Shown here: one piece after another, positions 35,472-46,297 of the stretch | How positions within the stretch are numbered: the first letter of the stretch is position 1 | How the letters are laid out: every line of letters begins with the position of its first letter | NCBI RefSeq assembly: GCF_024707125.1 | Contig: NZ_JANQAH010000005.1 | Coordinates: 243,090 to 307,089 of the forward strand | Reading direction: 5' to 3' | DNA: 64,000 nt | DNA from: Devosia sp. | GTDB lineage: Bacteria > Pseudomonadota > Alphaproteobacteria > Rhizobiales > Devosiaceae | Notes under the pieces: generated by a model | The model's database searches: none | Told to the model about the DNA's origin: nothing | What the model saw: the letters and a program-made list of their open reading frames with translations, nothing else | Made by a program: the position numbers and the translations under genes

Positions 35472-36820
35472 GCGACGCGCCTTTCCTTCAACCAGTGTTC
35501 GAGGTGATGGATATTGACGCCGCCATTGGCAAAACCCGGTTCGGCAAGCAGTTCAATCTGAAGCGGGATATTGGTGGAAATGCCGCCGATATGGAGGTTT
35601 CCCAACGCCTGCCGCATGCGGGTCAGTGCTTCTTCGCGCGTGGCGCCGTGGACGATCAGCTTGGCGATCAGCGAGTCATAGCTCGAAGGAACCGTGTAGC
35701 CGGCGCGCAGATGCGTATCGACGCGCACGCCATCCCCCGAGGGCAGGTCAAGCTTGGTGACGAGGCCCGGCGAGGGCAAAAAGGTAAAAGGGTCTTCAGC
35801 GTTGATGCGGCATTCGATCGAATGGCCTGTTGTCACAATGTCCGATTGAGTTAGCTTGAACCGCTCCCCCTGCGCGGCGCGGATCTGCGTGGCGACGATA
35901 TCAACGCCGGTGACCAGTTCGGTAACCGGATGCTCGACCTGCACGCGGGTGTTCATCTCGATGAAATAGAACTCGCCGTCCTCGTAGAGAAACTCGAACG
36001 TACCGGCGCCGACATAGCCGATCTGGCGGCAGGCATTGGCGCAGCGCTCGCCGATGGCGGCGATGACGGCGCGATCGATGCCGGGGGCCGGTGCTTCCTC
36101 GATGACCTTCTGGTGGCGGCGTTGCATGGAGCAATCGCGATCGCCAAGCCAGAGCGCATTGCCATGGCTGTCGCAGAGCACCTGGATTTCGATATGGCGC
36201 GGGTTTTCGAGGAATTTCTCGATGTAGATTTCGGCATTGTTGAAGAAGCGCAGGGCTTCTTCGCGGGTCAGGTCGACGGCATCCTGCAATTCTCGGTCCG
36301 AGTGGACGACCCGCATGCCGCGACCGCCGCCGCCGCCAGCCGCTTTGATGATGACGGGATAGCCGATTTCGGCGGCAATGCGCGAAACGGTGTCAAAATC
36401 CTGGGGCAGGGCGCTGTCGGGGCCAGGCACGCAAGGCACGCCCGCGGCGATCATGGCGCGCTTGGCGGCGACCTTGTCGCCCATGGTACGGATGGCCGTG
36501 GCCGATGGGCCAATGAAAGTCAGGCCGGCCGCCGCGATGGCTTCGGAGAAGGCGGCGTTTTCGGAGAGAAAGCCATAGCCGGGGTGAATGGCCCCGGCAC
36601 CGGTTGCGAGCGCGGCCATGATGATGGCGTCAGCATTGAGATAGGAGCGGCGCGAAGCGGCCGGCCCGATGCAGATGGCTTCATCGGCAGTATCGAGATA
36701 GGGCGCGTCTGCGTCCGCTTCGGAATAGACCGCCACGGTCTTGATGCCGAGTTCGCGGCAGGCGCGCTGGATGCGAACGGCGATTTCCCCGCGATTGGCG
36801 ATGAGAAGCTTGTCGAACAT
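35468..36820 (-). CDS. accC: Biotin carboxylase (AccC-like)
   Basis: A 450-residue ATP-grasp biotin carboxylase. The N-terminus [20 protein letters not shown], the ATP loop [16 protein letters not shown], the catalytic block [22 protein letters not shown] and the domain end are all intact. It carboxylates biotin on a BCCP. This copy is in the pxp operon, not with accA/accD, so it is probably a second, specialised carboxylase rather than the housekeeping acetyl-CoA one. Confidence 0.9.
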   Translation of the reverse strand: MFDKLLIANRGEIAVRIQRACRELGIKTVAVYSEADADAPYLDTADEAICIGPAASRRSYLNADAIIMAALATGAGAIHPGYGFLSENAAFSEAIAAAGLTFIGPSATAIRTMGDKVAAKRAMIAAGVPCVPGPDSALPQDFDTVSRIAAEIGYPVIIKAAGGGGGRGMRVVHSDRELQDAVDLTREEALRFFNNAEIYIEKFLENPRHIEIQVLCDSHGNALWLGDRDCSMQRRHQKVIEEAPAPGIDRAVIAAIGERCANACRQIGYVGAGTFEFLYEDGEFYFIEMNTRVQVEHPVTELVTGVDIVATQIRAAQGERFKLTQSDIVTTGHSIECRINAEDPFTFLPSPGLVTKLDLPSGDGVRVDTHLRAGYTVPSSYDSLIAKLIVHGATREEALTRMRQALGNLHIGGISTNIPLQIELLAEPGFANGGVNIHHLEHWLKERRVA

Positions 36821-36824
36821 GATT

Positions 36825-37223
36825 TTAGTCCAGCCGGATAATGGGTTGGCCGGCAGAAACTTCAGCGCCAGCGGCGACGAGGATGGCTGAGACGGTGCCA
36901 GCTTTGTCTGCTTCGATGGGGCTGAAAACCTTCATGGCCTCGATGACGCAAAGGGTCTGGCCGACCTCGACGCGTGATCCGATCGCTACGAAGGGTTCCG
37001 CGCCGGGGGCTGGGGAGAGATGGACGATACCGTAGCTGGGGGCAGTAACCTCAGTGCCGGGCACGGGCTGGGTCGCCGCAGGGATGGAAGTAACTTCGGC
37101 CTGTCTGCCGCGCACGAGGCGCGTCCTGAAATCGCCTTCAACAATCTCGAGTTCCTGCAGCGGCGAGCGCTGCATCCAGTCGATGATTTTCTGCAGTCTT
37201 TCCACGTCCATAGGGGGACTCAT
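36825..37223 (-). CDS. accB: Biotin carboxyl carrier protein (AccB-like)
   Basis: A 132-residue BCCP. The N-terminal part [20 protein letters not shown] is typical, followed by a short linker and a biotinyl domain with the biotinylation site [10 protein letters not shown]. It lies 4 bp before accC and heads the operon. It is the only gene here able to carry biotin, unlike the EASG paralogue downstream. An internal ATG at 37211 is an alternative start. Confidence 0.88.
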   Translation of the reverse strand: MSPPMDVERLQKIIDWMQRSPLQELEIVEGDFRTRLVRGRQAEVTSIPAATQPVPGTEVTAPSYGIVHLSPAPGAEPFVAIGSRVEVGQTLCVIEAMKVFSPIEADKAGTVSAILVAAGAEVSAGQPIIRLD

Positions 37224-37319
37224 CCGGTCGGCGGTTCTTCAGGAAAACAGTCGCGCTTCCGCCTTTCGCAGCTGAGAAAATGGCTAACATAGCGGGGGAA
37301 TGATGGGGTCAGATCGTTG

Positions 37320-37343
37320 CGCGATGACTGGGACATCATCGCG
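37320..37343. promoter_or_regulatory. Inverted repeat in the accB / aminotransferase divergent promoter region
   Basis: CGCGATGA and TCATCGCG form a perfect 8-bp inverted repeat around an 8-bp spacer, about 97 bp upstream of accB and 112 bp upstream of the aminotransferase. Placement between divergent metabolic genes suggests a shared operator. Confidence 0.45.
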
Positions 37344-37454
37344 GTTCCTTATTGCGTAAGACCGAACCCGTTTTGGATGCGGGCCATGGCGCTCGCCTAG
37401 ATTGGCCTCAGGAGCAGTCCGTCACGTGGGCGGGGTGCGCATTGAGGACTTTCG

Positions 37455-38660
<1,206 letters not shown>

Positions 38661-38677
38661 TTCAAGAGGAGACCCAA

Positions 38678-39352
38678 TTGGTACACGTCAAAACGAAAAT
38701 CGACCGTCCCGATCCCGCGCTGGTCGCGGAACTGGCAAAATACGGCACAGCAACCATCCACGAAGCTCAGGGGCGTCTTGGCGCGCTCAGCTCGCGCCTG
38801 AAGCCGGTGGATCGCTCCATGTCGCTCTGCGGCCCGGCTTTCACCGTCAAATGCGCGCCGCGCGACAATATCATGCTGCAGGTGGCGATTTCCTACGCCA
38901 AGGCCGGCGACGTCGTCGTGGTTTCGGCCGGCGAGTATGAAGAGGCAGGCTCCTTCGGCGACGTGCTCGCCAATGCCTGCCTTGCCAAGGGTATTGCGGG
39001 TCTTGTGACCGATACCGGCGTGCGCGACACGGCCGAACTGATCAAGCTTGGCTTTCCGGTGTTTTCGCTCAGCCACTGCATCAAGGGCACGGTCAAGGAG
39101 ACCATCGGGCAGGTCAACGATCCCGTCATCGTTGGTGGCGAGATCGTCTATCCCGGCGACATCATCCGCGGCGATGCCGATGGCCTGGTTGTCGTGCGCC
39201 GCGAAAGCGCGGCCTTTGCGGCTGAAAAGTCCAGGGAACGCGAAGCCGCCGAGGCCGGCTATATCGCCGCCTACAAGGCCGGCAAAAGCGTCATCGAAGT
39301 CTCCAACCTTGCCGGTGTTCTCGCCGCCAAGGGTCTGACCACCGACGAGTAG
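38678..39352 (+). CDS. RraA / HMG-CHA aldolase family protein
   Basis: A 224-residue protein of the RraA fold. It shows LVTDTGVRDTAEL (catalytic Arg-Asp) and GDIIRGDADGLVVVRR, the pattern shared by 4-hydroxy-4-methyl-2-oxoglutarate/4-carboxy-4-hydroxy-2-oxoadipate aldolases and oxaloacetate decarboxylases. The enzyme role is more likely than RNase E inhibition, because the catalytic residues are kept and the neighbour is a keto-acid transaminase. It starts at a TTG (38678) 9 bp after AGAGGAGA. Confidence 0.82.
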   Translation: MVHVKTKIDRPDPALVAELAKYGTATIHEAQGRLGALSSRLKPVDRSMSLCGPAFTVKCAPRDNIMLQVAISYAKAGDVVVVSAGEYEEAGSFGDVLANACLAKGIAGLVTDTGVRDTAELIKLGFPVFSLSHCIKGTVKETIGQVNDPVIVGGEIVYPGDIIRGDADGLVVVRRESAAFAAEKSREREAAEAGYIAAYKAGKSVIEVSNLAGVLAAKGLTTDE

Positions 39353-39374
39353 TTCTTCCTCTCCTCCCTGACTG

Positions 39375-39402
39375 AAGGCGCCACGAAAGTGGCGCCTTTT
39401 TT
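39375..39402 (+). terminator. Rho-independent terminator after the RraA-family gene
   Basis: A 10-bp stem (AAGGCGCCAC / GTGGCGCCTT) with a GAAA loop, followed by a T-run, 22 bp after the stop codon. Confidence 0.9.
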
Positions 39403-39421
39403 GTTGCCGCGTCGGGAACAG

Positions 39422-39450
39422 AAGAAAGCCCGGGACGATTGTCCCGGGCT
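39422..39450 (-). terminator. Rho-independent terminator after the TRAP operon
   Basis: On the minus strand AGCCCGGGAC and GTCCCGGGCT form a 10-bp stem with a 4-nt loop, followed by TTCTTC, 28 bp past the dctM stop. Confidence 0.85.
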
Positions 39451-39477
39451 CTCCGCTCGTCGGTCTGATGGGGGACA

Positions 39478-40785
39478 TCAGGAGCCGAGAAGCAGCCTTG
39501 GTCCGATGAGAACGATGTCCGGGAACAGCGCCAGAAGAATGGTAAAACCCATCATGATCAGCAGATAGGGCATGGTCACCTTCGCGATATAGCCGGTGCT
39601 TTTCTTGGTAATGTTCTGGATGACCGCGAAGTTGAAGGCGACGGGTGGTGTGATCTGCGCCATTTCGACGACCAGCACGATGAAGATGCCGAACCAGACC
39701 TTGTCGAAGCCGGCAGCCTCGACGATGGGCAGGACTACGGGCAGGGTGGTCGCGATCATCGAGAAGCCTTCGAGCGCGGTTCCGAGGATCAGATAGAGGA
39801 TCATCAGCACGACTATCAGCATGATCGGCGACAGGTTCCAGCCATTGACCATGCCGGCAACGGCTTCCGGAACACCGAGAATGGCGGTGATATTGCCCAG
39901 GACCGAGGCGCCAAGGATGATGATGCCCATGACCGAACAGGTCTGGACAGCTCCGAGCGCGATATCCCGCACGGACGCCCAGGTCAGGGCGCGCTGGCTG
40001 AGAGCGACGATCAGGGCACCAACAACACCCAGTGCGGCGGCTTCCGACGGCGTTGCAAGGCCGCCATACATGGAACCGAGCACGCAGAGGATCAGGAACA
40101 TTGCGGGCCAAAGATCCTTGAGTGCGGCGAGGCGCTCGCGGAAGGGCATGTGACGCAGTTCGCGTTCGCCCTCGGGCACCATGTCCTTGTTCATCGACGT
40201 GTGGATCATGATCCAGCCGCTGAACACTGCCGCGAGCAAGACACCGGGGATGAAGCCAGCAGTGAAGAGGCGAAGGACCGACTCTTCGGCGAGAACGCCA
40301 TACATGATCATGACGGTCGATGGTGGGATCAGGAAGCCGAGCGTGCCCGCTCCGGCAAGGCTGCCGATAGCGACGTCGGGCGAATAGCCGCGGCGCAGCA
40401 GTTCCTTGAGCGTCATGCGACCCACGACCTGTGTGGTCGCAGCCGAGGAACCGGAAATGGCGGCGAAGATCGAGCAACCGATGACGTTGACGTGCAGCAG
40501 ACGACCGGGGAGCAAGCCAGCCCAGGGAGCGAGGCCGGAAAAGAGGGCTGCCGAGAGCTTGGTGCGGAACAGGAATTCACCCATCAAGACGAAGAGCGGC
40601 AGGGCCACCAAGTCCGGCGTCGTCATGATGTTGAAGACATATTGCGGCAGCAGGCGATCCATGGGGATGGACGTAAAGAGCCAACCAAGACCAACGGCGG
40701 TAGCGAGGAGGGCAATGCCAATCCACATGCCCACCGACAGAAACCCGAATAGAAGGCCGAAGAGGCCAGTGAGTACTGCGGCCAT
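39478..40785 (-). CDS. dctM: TRAP transporter large permease (DctM)
   Basis: A 435-residue, about 12-helix DctM subunit. Landmarks are VALPLFVLMGEFLFRTKLS, GSSAATTQVVGRMTLKELLRRGY and FLIPPSTVMIMYGVLAEESV. It is the Na+-coupled channel of a tripartite transporter for an organic acid. It follows the dctQ gene by 2 bp. The position next to idonate/gluconate genes suggests a sugar acid as substrate. Confidence 0.92.
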   Translation of the reverse strand: MAAVLTGLFGLLFGFLSVGMWIGIALLATAVGLGWLFTSIPMDRLLPQYVFNIMTTPDLVALPLFVLMGEFLFRTKLSAALFSGLAPWAGLLPGRLLHVNVIGCSIFAAISGSSAATTQVVGRMTLKELLRRGYSPDVAIGSLAGAGTLGFLIPPSTVMIMYGVLAEESVLRLFTAGFIPGVLLAAVFSGWIMIHTSMNKDMVPEGERELRHMPFRERLAALKDLWPAMFLILCVLGSMYGGLATPSEAAALGVVGALIVALSQRALTWASVRDIALGAVQTCSVMGIIILGASVLGNITAILGVPEAVAGMVNGWNLSPIMLIVVLMILYLILGTALEGFSMIATTLPVVLPIVEAAGFDKVWFGIFIVLVVEMAQITPPVAFNFAVIQNITKKSTGYIAKVTMPYLLIMMGFTILLALFPDIVLIGPRLLLGS

Positions 40786-40787
40786 GG

Positions 40788-41372
40788 TCAGCCCTCGATC
40801 TGTGTGGCAGCGCCCAGTTCAGGGCGTTCAAGTGGGCTGTTCGCAAGGCTCAGGATGGCGCGAACGACCATCTGCAACGCAAGAACGACAGCGCCAACGC
40901 TTAGGGCAACCTGGGGTATCCAGAGCGGGGTGAAACTATCCTGGGAGACTTCACCGCTCAGGAAGGTCCGGTAAGTGAACTGCACCAGTGTCACCGCGAG
41001 ATACACCGTTATGGCGGCACCCAAGAGGGCGGACAGGATTTCCATGAGGCGGGCGTAGCGACCGTTTTTGGCGCGCAACAGTAGTTCAACGCGGATTTGC
41101 TGACCGGCGCGGAGTGTCATACCCGAGCCCAGAAGGAAGGCCCCACCCATGAGATAGGCGCTGTACTCCCAGCCAATGCCGATACCCGACGGCAGCGATG
41201 GGATGAAGCGAGCTGCCAGGGCCGCGAAGATTTCCGCGAGAATTAGGCCAGTCAGAGCGACAATACAGGCGGCGGCGAGAAAGGCGGCAATGAGCGAGGT
41301 CCAGTCCGCGACGCTTTCCAGCGTCGCGGTGAAGCCCTTCGACACGCCATGGGTCGAAGTGTCGATCATCAT
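40788..41372 (-). CDS. dctQ: TRAP transporter small permease (DctQ)
   Basis: A 194-residue four-helix protein with the DctQ pattern (LSGIGIGWEYSAYLMGGAFLLG; then LRAGQQIRVELLL). The first ATG (41372) overlaps the dctP stop (ATGA). It bridges the binding protein and DctM. Confidence 0.87.
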   Translation of the reverse strand: MMIDTSTHGVSKGFTATLESVADWTSLIAAFLAAACIVALTGLILAEIFAALAARFIPSLPSGIGIGWEYSAYLMGGAFLLGSGMTLRAGQQIRVELLLRAKNGRYARLMEILSALLGAAITVYLAVTLVQFTYRTFLSGEVSQDSFTPLWIPQVALSVGAVVLALQMVVRAILSLANSPLERPELGAATQIEG

Positions 41373-42364
41373 TGGGTTGCCTTGTACTGCTCTACGATCG
41401 GACCGGCATCGGGGACACGGGCCACGAAGTCGGTCTGCAATTGCTGGGCCTTCTCGACCATCTGGGTGCGCAGGTCATCGGGGATGGCGACCAATTCCAT
41501 GCCGTTTTCCTGCATGGTCTTTATGCTGTCGACATCGCCCTGGCGCGAGACTTCCCAGAATTCGGGTTCGAGTTTTGCGGCGACTTCCTCAATCGCGGTT
41601 TGCTGTTCAGGCGTCAGACGATTCCAGGAGTCGAGGTTGATAGTCACCATGTTTGACCCCCACGTGTGGTTGGTCGGATAGATGTATTTCATGAATTCCC
41701 AGAACTTTCCGTCGACACCAGAGGTCGCCGAGGTGGCGACACCTTCGACGCGGCCAGAGGCGAGGGCGGGGATCAGTTCGCCCCACGGCATGGCAACGCC
41801 AGCCATGCCTATGGCACTGACCACATCCACCGTGTTCTTGTCGGCGCCGCGAACCGGAATGCCATTGAAGTCGTCGATGCTGTCGACCTGGACCTTGAGG
41901 TACACATATTGGGCCGGCGAAGGCACGAGGTAGAGGATCTTCTGGTTGTTCTCCTCGGCGATCTTCTCAAAGGCCGGGCGGACGAACTCGTGGTAGTTCT
42001 TGAGTTCGTCCATCGAAGAGACGAGGAACGGAACGCCTTCGACGCCGAACAGTGGATTAACGCCAACCTGCTGGCTGATATTGATGTCAGCCATGTCGAC
42101 GAGGCCATCGCGAACCGCGGTCAGTTGGTCAGGGCCCTTGAAGCCGAGCGAGCCGCCGGCCTTGACCGAAATGTTGACCTGGCCATCGGTTGCGGTGCTG
42201 ACTTCCTGCGAAAAGCGGGTGGCGTTCTGCACCATGAAGTTGGTCTCGGGGAGAACGTCCGAAAGATTGAGCGTTGTCTGCGCGGAGACCGGAGCCGCTA
42301 TGGCAAATGCGCCTGCGACACCGAGCGCGGCGACGAGACCTGCTGCCCGTGCATGGGTGAGCAT
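41369..42364 (-). CDS. dctP: TRAP transporter substrate-binding protein (DctP)
   Basis: A 331-residue periplasmic binding protein with a signal peptide (LVAALGVAGAFAIAAPVSAQ). The DctP fold shows in NATRFSQEVSTATDGQVNIS and the family loop DFNGIPVRGADKNTVDVVSAIG, whose Arg binds the substrate carboxylate. The start is the ATG at 42364; the longer frame to 42457 is not signal-like. It heads the dctPQM operon and is divergent from a LysR gene. Confidence 0.9.
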   Translation of the reverse strand: MLTHARAAGLVAALGVAGAFAIAAPVSAQTTLNLSDVLPETNFMVQNATRFSQEVSTATDGQVNISVKAGGSLGFKGPDQLTAVRDGLVDMADINISQQVGVNPLFGVEGVPFLVSSMDELKNYHEFVRPAFEKIAEENNQKILYLVPSPAQYVYLKVQVDSIDDFNGIPVRGADKNTVDVVSAIGMAGVAMPWGELIPALASGRVEGVATSATSGVDGKFWEFMKYIYPTNHTWGSNMVTINLDSWNRLTPEQQTAIEEVAAKLEPEFWEVSRQGDVDSIKTMQENGMELVAIPDDLRTQMVEKAQQLQTDFVARVPDAGPIVEQYKATQ

Positions 42365-42573
42365 ACTGAATTCCTTTCCCTTGGGTCCGTCGGACGAGCT
42401 CCCTATGCTCGGTCCGCGAACGGGCATTGCCCTGCCGTCAAGCACGGAGATCGGCATGCTCGCCGAGCGCCGTGTGACGATACGGTCACGCTAATGCGAC
42501 GTTAACGAGAGGAGGAAATTGCACGTAGGTCTGACGTGATCGGGAATTCTTATATGTTCGGCTCCCGAGCCTA

Positions 42574-42594
42574 TTGGCCCTTTACACCGGCCAA
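42574..42594. promoter_or_regulatory. Candidate LysR-regulator operator
   Basis: TTGGCC and GGCCAA form a perfect 6-bp inverted repeat with a 9-bp spacer, 47 bp before the LysR gene and 210 bp before dctP. A weaker outer repeat (TATGTTCGG / CCAAACATA) surrounds it. This is the usual autoregulatory position for a LysR-type protein. Confidence 0.45.
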
Positions 42595-42640
42595 ACATAA
42601 AATAATCTGATCACAGCCGCCCCAAGCAGAGCTGATCATT

Positions 42641-43612
42641 ATGGATACCCGTCGTCTCCACGCCTTCGTCAAGATCGTCGATATCGGCAGCCTGACCCGT
42701 GCAGCGGCCATTCTGCATATCGCCCAGCCGGCCCTCAGTCAGCAGATCGTTGCGCTTGAAACCCATTTTGGCCGCCAGTTGCTCGTGCGATCGAAGCGCG
42801 GAGTGATCCCTACCGAAGCGGGCAAAGCGCTCTACCGGCACGCCCAGGTAATGCTGCGCCAGCTAGATCAGGCCCAGATCGACATCGAGAACACCGGCAC
42901 GCAGATCGCCGGGCAGGTCAACGTCGGCCTCGCGCCATTGAGTACCGCGACCACGCTGGCGCTGCCTCTCTTGAAAGCGGTGCGCGAGAAATATCCTGGA
43001 ATCGTGCTGCAGATAAACGAAAACATCGGTGGCGTGATCAGCGAGATGATCATGACGGGGAAGATGGATCTCGCCTTTATTTATGATCCCGGTACGATCC
43101 GGGGCGTGAAATTTGAGCCGATCCTGACGGAGGACCTGTTTCTCGTGGCACCCAAGCCACTATTGGCTGCCGGGAGTGTCGACCGTGCCGAGATAGCGGC
43201 GGAAGACGTCGCCCGGCTAGATCTTGTGCTGCCGACCAAGATTCACACCGTGCGCCAGCTCGTCGACCTGAACTTTCGTCGCGTCGGCGTCGATGCCCGT
43301 GTAATAGCCGAGATCGAGTCCGTGCCAACGATTGCCCGTGCCGTTTGGGCCGGGCTTGGAGCGACCATCCTTCCGTGGTCATCGGCAAATGCGATTGCTT
43401 CGGGGCACGACGACGTGGCCGTGCAACGGATCACCTCGCCATCGATGCAGATGAAGGTCTCTCTCTGCACTTCGGACCAGTGGCCGCTTTCCGAGCCGGC
43501 CCAGGTGGTGAACGACCTCCTCGCCGACATCGCTCATGCTTACGCTTCCGAACATCAGGCTGATGGCCTCAAGCCCATGGGGCGCAAGGAACGCAAGCGC
43601 CAGGCGGCATAG
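42641..43612 (+). CDS. LysR family transcriptional regulator
   Basis: A 323-residue LysR protein. The N-terminal winged helix-turn-helix (MDTRRLHAFVKIVDIGSLTR, AAAILHIAQPALSQQIVALE) is followed by a ligand-binding domain (PGIVLQINENIGGVISEMI, LDLVLPTKIHTVRQLVD). It resembles the Cbl/NAC-style group. It is divergent from the TRAP operon and upstream of the idonate genes, so it probably controls both in response to the transported acid. Confidence 0.88.
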   Translation: MDTRRLHAFVKIVDIGSLTRAAAILHIAQPALSQQIVALETHFGRQLLVRSKRGVIPTEAGKALYRHAQVMLRQLDQAQIDIENTGTQIAGQVNVGLAPLSTATTLALPLLKAVREKYPGIVLQINENIGGVISEMIMTGKMDLAFIYDPGTIRGVKFEPILTEDLFLVAPKPLLAAGSVDRAEIAAEDVARLDLVLPTKIHTVRQLVDLNFRRVGVDARVIAEIESVPTIARAVWAGLGATILPWSSANAIASGHDDVAVQRITSPSMQMKVSLCTSDQWPLSEPAQVVNDLLADIAHAYASEHQADGLKPMGRKERKRQAA

Positions 43613-43716
43613 ATCATAGGGTTTCCTTATCACCGCATAGGGACATTCTGCTGTTACCAACTTGGCCAGAGCACCGGCAAAGTCGGGCTACGCAAGAGCG
43701 AACAGCGAGTTTGGAT

Positions 43717-44664
43717 ATGACGAAACCCCACATCCTTCAGATGGGTGCATACCCCGCCTGGGACGTCGAAGCGCTGGAGGAGCGCTTCGTGTTGCACCGC
43801 TATTTTGAAGCACAGGACAAGCAAGCTTTCGTGGCAGAGCATGGTGCCAACATCCGCGGTATTGCCACGCGCGGCGAACTGGGTGCCAGCAAGGAACTCA
43901 TCGAAGCTCTTCCTTCCCTCGAGGTTATCTCGGTCTACGGCGTTGGTTTCGATGCCGTGAATCTCGATGCCGCCCGTGCCCGTGGCATTCGGGTGACCAA
44001 TACGCCTGACGTCTTGACTAAGGACGTCGCTGATCTCGCGCTCGCCATGATGCTGGCTTCGTCCCGCGACGTGGTCGGGGCCTCGGCCTGGGTACGTTCA
44101 GGCAATTGGGCGGGGCAGGGCAACTACCCGCTCCAACGGCGAGCTTTCGGCAAGCGCGCCGGTGTGTTGGGCCTTGGGAGGATTGGCTTCGAGGTCGCAA
44201 AACGTCTCGCAGGTTTCGACATGGACATCGCCTATTGCGACGTCTCTGCCAAAGACTTTGCTGGCGACTGGCAGTTCATCGACAGTGCCAGGGACCTGGC
44301 CGCACGCTCGGACTTCCTCTTCGTGACACTGACGGGTGGCGCCGCTACCCGCCATGTAGTCGATCGCGAAGTGATCGATGCGCTCGGCCCCGAGGGAATG
44401 TTGATCAACGTTTCGCGCGCCTCCAATATCGACGAAGACGCTCTGCTTTCCGCACTTGAAGAGCGTCGCCTCGGATGGGCTGCGCTCGACGTTTTCGAGG
44501 GTGAGCCGCGGATTAATCCGCGCTTCCTTGCGCTCGACAACGTTCTGCTTCAGCCTCACCAAGCTTCGGGCACCGTCGAGACACGCAAGGCAATGGGCAA
44601 ACTCGTGCATGATAACCTGGTCGCTCATTTTGATGGCGCCCCGCTTTTGACCCCGGTGATCTGA
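43717..44664 (+). CDS. D-2-hydroxyacid dehydrogenase (GhrB/glyoxylate-hydroxypyruvate-ketogluconate reductase type)
   Basis: A 315-residue NAD(P)-dependent 2-hydroxyacid dehydrogenase. The Rossmann loop is GVLGLGRIGFEVAKRL. The catalytic Arg is in INVSRASNID, Glu in DVFEGEPRINP, and His in LLQPHQASGT. Enzymes of this group reduce glyoxylate, hydroxypyruvate or 2-ketogluconate. The last fits the L-idonate and gluconate enzymes that follow directly: its stop overlaps the idnD start. I prefer the ATG at 43717 over the TTG at 43711. Confidence 0.85.
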   Translation: MTKPHILQMGAYPAWDVEALEERFVLHRYFEAQDKQAFVAEHGANIRGIATRGELGASKELIEALPSLEVISVYGVGFDAVNLDAARARGIRVTNTPDVLTKDVADLALAMMLASSRDVVGASAWVRSGNWAGQGNYPLQRRAFGKRAGVLGLGRIGFEVAKRLAGFDMDIAYCDVSAKDFAGDWQFIDSARDLAARSDFLFVTLTGGAATRHVVDREVIDALGPEGMLINVSRASNIDEDALLSALEERRLGWAALDVFEGEPRINPRFLALDNVLLQPHQASGTVETRKAMGKLVHDNLVAHFDGAPLLTPVI

Positions 44665-45702
44665 TGACCATTACGCGCTCAATCGTCATTCATGGTGCCA
44701 AGGATCTTCGGATCGAAGAGGGCGAAGCGGAGACCTGCGGTCCCGGCCAGGTTCTGGTGCGGATCGAACGGGGGGATTTGTGGATCCGACCTGCATTACT
44801 TCAACCATGGTGGCTTTGGCGCTGTGCGTCTGCGCGAGCCTATGGTGCTGGGCCATGAAGTCTCTGGACGCATCGAAGCGCTTGGAGAAGGCGTTGACAA
44901 CCTCCGCGTCGGCGACCTCGTGGCCGTTAGTCCATCACGTCCCTGCCGATCATGCTCGTACTGTCTTGAGGGCAAACCGAACCACTGCCTCAACATGCGC
45001 TTCTATGGCTCGGCCATGCCTTTCCCGCACATCCAGGGAGCGTTCCGCGAGCTGCTGGTTGCAGACGCCAGTCAATGCATCGTCGCAAACGGCCTGAGCG
45101 CGGGCGAGGCGGCAATGGCAGAACCGCTCGCCGTTTGCCTCCATGCCGTGCGCCAGGCCGGCGAAGTTCTGGGCAAGCGCATACTGGTTACCGGCAGCGG
45201 GCCGATAGGCGTACTCTGCGTCCTTGCAGCTCGCCGTGCTGGCGCTGCCGAGATCGTGGTCACTGACATTACCGACCAGACGCTGGCACATGCGCGAACC
45301 GCCGGTGCAGACCGAACGATAAATACCGCGACGGAAACGGACGCCATGACCGCGTACGGCGCCAACAAAGGCTATTTCGACATTCACCTCGAATGTTCGG
45401 GAGCCCCGGCGGCGCTGGCGAGCGGCATCGCCGCCTTGCGGCCCAAGGGCGTTCTGGTGCAACTCGGCATGGGCGGCGACATGAATGTTCCGATGCAGGC
45501 GATTACGGTCAAGGAACTCAACCTCCGGGGTTCGTTCCGCTTCCACGAGGAGTTCGCTACGGCCGTGTCGTTGATGCGGGGTGGGCTGATCGAGGTAAAG
45601 CCATTGATCACTCATTCGGTGCCGCTCGAACAGGCGGCTAGTGGCTTCTATCTCGCCTCCGACCGTCAGCTGGCGATGAAGGTACAGATCGAAATGGCTT
45701 GA
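44664..45702 (+). pseudogene. idnD: L-idonate 5-dehydrogenase (zinc alcohol dehydrogenase family), frameshifted near the 5' end
   Basis: The product matches L-idonate 5-dehydrogenase: the catalytic zinc Cys in GICGSDLHYF, GHEVSGRIEALGEGV, structural zinc cysteines in SRPCRSCSYCLEGKPNHCLNM (by position about residues 92-112), RFYGSAMPFPHIQGAFREL, and the NAD loop VTGSGPIGVLC. The first 35 residues (from ATG 44664) are in a different frame, joined near 44773 in a run of six G. One G fewer restores the protein, so a sequencing error is likely. It oxidises L-idonate to 5-ketogluconate. It overlaps the hydroxyacid dehydrogenase stop. Confidence 0.85.
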
Positions 45703-45723
45703 GCTCACCATTGGTTTGATACG

Positions 45724-45753
45724 AAAAAGGCCCCGCCTCGGCGGGGCCTTTTT
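45724..45753. terminator. Bidirectional terminator between idnD and gntK
   Basis: AAAAAGGCCCCGCC and GGCGGGGCCTTTTT pair into a GC-rich stem with a TC-G type loop. A-tract and T-tract on either side make it work for both convergent genes. Confidence 0.92.
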
Positions 45754-45767
45754 GCTCGTCGTGCCGT

Positions 45768-46295
45768 CTACCAGGTTTCTCCGGCAGTCAACAGATCCAC
45801 CCGCCACCGGCAGATGGTGTCGGTGATATCGGCAAGCGGGGCTTCACCATCGACAACAAGCACGTCGGCCTCGCCTTTCGGTCTTTCCAGCGTGCGTAAC
45901 TGGCTGTCGAGAAGCGAGGGGGGCATGTAGTGGCCCTTGCGCTCACCCATGCGGGTTTCGAGCACCTCGCGGCGTAGGTCGAGCATGGCGAAGCGCAGGT
46001 GCGGTCCCGCGGCGACACGCAGACGATCTCGATAGGCCAGTTTGAGAGCGGAACAACTGACAACGGCGCCTCGACCCGAGGCAGCTGCAGCGGCGACAGC
46101 TTCGCCGATCCGGTCCAGCCACGGAAGGCGATCGGCATCATCGAGGGGAATGCCTGCGGCCATTTTGGCAACGCTGACCTCCGAATGCAGCGTATCGCCT
46201 TCGATAAACGGCACGCCCCATGTTTCCGCCAGCATGCGACCGACGGTCGACTTGCCGGACCCACTCACACCCATGACGATGAATTGGGTGGACAT
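45768..46295 (-). CDS. gntK: Gluconokinase (GntK/IdnK)
   Basis: A 175-residue P-loop kinase. Walker A is MGVSGSGKSTVGR; the gluconate-binding stretch reads FIEGDTLHSEVSVAKMAAGIPLDDADRLPWL, split here by position (about residues 30-60). The lid segment is CSALKLAYRDRLR and the late motif is GHYMPPSLLDSQLRTLE. It makes 6-phosphogluconate for the Entner-Doudoroff or pentose phosphate pathway. The ATG at 46295 is 2 bp after the idnO stop, so the two genes form an operon. Confidence 0.92.
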   Translation of the reverse strand: MSTQFIVMGVSGSGKSTVGRMLAETWGVPFIEGDTLHSEVSVAKMAAGIPLDDADRLPWLDRIGEAVAAAAASGRGAVVSCSALKLAYRDRLRVAAGPHLRFAMLDLRREVLETRMGERKGHYMPPSLLDSQLRTLERPKGEADVLVVDGEAPLADITDTICRWRVDLLTAGETW

Positions 46296-46297
46296 GG

